NCBI GenBank assembly: GCA_000803105.1
Contig: JTDA01000005.1
Location: 186,001-250,000 of the forward strand
Length of the DNA stretch: 64,000 nucleotides
DNA from: Coprobacter secundus
Lineage (GTDB): Bacteria; Bacteroidota; Bacteroidia; Bacteroidales; Coprobacteraceae
Reading direction: 5' to 3'
The notes below the pieces were generated by a model. The model was not told the origin of the DNA, did not search any database, and saw nothing but the letters and a program-made list of their open reading frames with translations. This document shows, piece after piece, positions 63,720 through 64,000 of this stretch. Numbering within the stretch: the stretch's first letter is position 1; every line of letters starts with the position of its first letter. The position numbers and the translations under genes are program-made.

Positions 63720-63765
63720 CACAGCTGGTAAATATAGTACTCGTATTGGCCAGCTGTGTTCTTTT
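63720..63765 (+). terminator. Intrinsic terminator after valS
   Basis: CACAGCTGG (63720-63728) pairs with CCAGCTGTG (63750-63758) over a 21-base loop, followed by TTCTTTTATTTTT. Confidence 0.82.
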
Positions 63766-64000
63766 ATTTTTGTTTTAGACTATATGCATAAGAGAGGAAG
63801 AAAAAGACTTGATGAATGGCGAGAACAATATTGATAAAGATAAGTGAGTATATTGCTTATACTGATAGATAGGACGAGCAGTTTTTGTGTATTGCTGATA
63901 CTTGTGAACCTATGTATACCTATGTCTTTGTTGGTATTGTTGATATTTAATAATAAAGATAATTATATTGTAGGTCCGAAAATGGCAATTGAAGTATGAT
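63766..64000. other. Window end without recognised features
   Basis: No reading frame of useful length, RNA gene or repeat seen in the last 235 bp. Confidence 0.4.

Noticed and set aside
1..64000. tRNA, rRNA, CRISPR, insertion sequence, prophage or integrative-element features
   Set aside because: I looked for tRNA T-arms, spaced direct repeats, transposase or integrase motifs, and attachment-site-like repeats and found none I could support.

Overview
The window is chromosomal DNA from a member of the Bacteroidota, most likely the order Bacteroidales. The evidence is two SusC/SusD pairs each preceded by an ECF sigma factor and a FecR anti-sigma factor, many lipoproteins with short Cys lipoboxes, several C-terminal type IX secretion (T9SS) sorting domains, A+T-rich DNA, and repeated TAnnTTTG (-7) promoter elements of the Bacteroidota kind. 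A Barnesiella/Coprobacter/Parabacteroides-like gut species would fit, but the genus cannot be fixed from this window. I saw no rRNA, tRNA, CRISPR array, insertion sequence, phage or plasmid gene.

Layout. (1) 1-10847, minus strand: sigma factor, FecR, SusC, SusD, lipoprotein, GLUG-type T9SS cargo and a subtilisin-like S8 peptidase cut by the window edge. This is a SusCD locus with a protease where glycosidases are usually found. (2) 10923-13908, minus strand: PHP phosphoesterase, bile-acid/sodium-symporter-like permease and GNAT-like protein. (3) 14406-23930: a secreted endonuclease/exonuclease/phosphatase protein diverges from a TonB-dependent receptor, a DUF5689 lipoprotein, a choice-of-anchor-like lipoprotein, a secreted endonuclease I and an Ig-like lipoprotein. 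This looks like an extracellular nucleic-acid scavenging locus. (4) 23992-33122: CYTH protein, DUF5686 outer-membrane protein, GH2 beta-galactosidase, a candidate structured ncRNA and an ABC-F ATPase. (5) 33310-34095: an altronate-dehydratase-like (UxaA) protein lacking its C-terminal half.

(6) 34425-52364, minus strand: a polysaccharide utilisation locus with sigma factor, FecR, DUF4838 protein, GH20 beta-hexosaminidase, SusC, SusD, lipoprotein, a double-LamG T9SS cargo, a LamG-GH18 T9SS cargo and a separately promoted GH95 alpha-fucosidase. The enzyme set points to fucosylated, GlcNAc-containing host glycans (mucin, N-glycan or milk oligosaccharide). (7) 52606-56755, plus strand: a clear cobalamin riboswitch with its own promoter, a small Cys-containing ORF with a terminator-like hairpin, then a three-gene biotin-dependent acyl-CoA carboxylase operon, probably propionyl-/methylmalonyl-CoA type. 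(8) 56814-60905, minus strand: DedA protein, small winged-helix protein with a palindrome over its promoter, small membrane protein, YaaA and a family-10-like glycosyl hydrolase. (9) 61087-63711: valS.

How they fit together. Loci 1 and 6 are nutrient-uptake systems built alike: each sigma/FecR pair presumably senses occupancy of its SusC, whose N-terminal STN domain would signal to FecR. Locus 3 has the same logic (surface hydrolases, TonB receptor, surface lipoproteins) but carries nucleases. Locus 7 links vitamin B12 status to the C3/C4 acyl-CoA branch that feeds propionate formation. The most interesting points for follow-up are the B12 switch on a carboxylase operon, the nuclease/TonB locus, the candidate ncRNA at about 30690-30885, and the peptidase-type SusCD locus.
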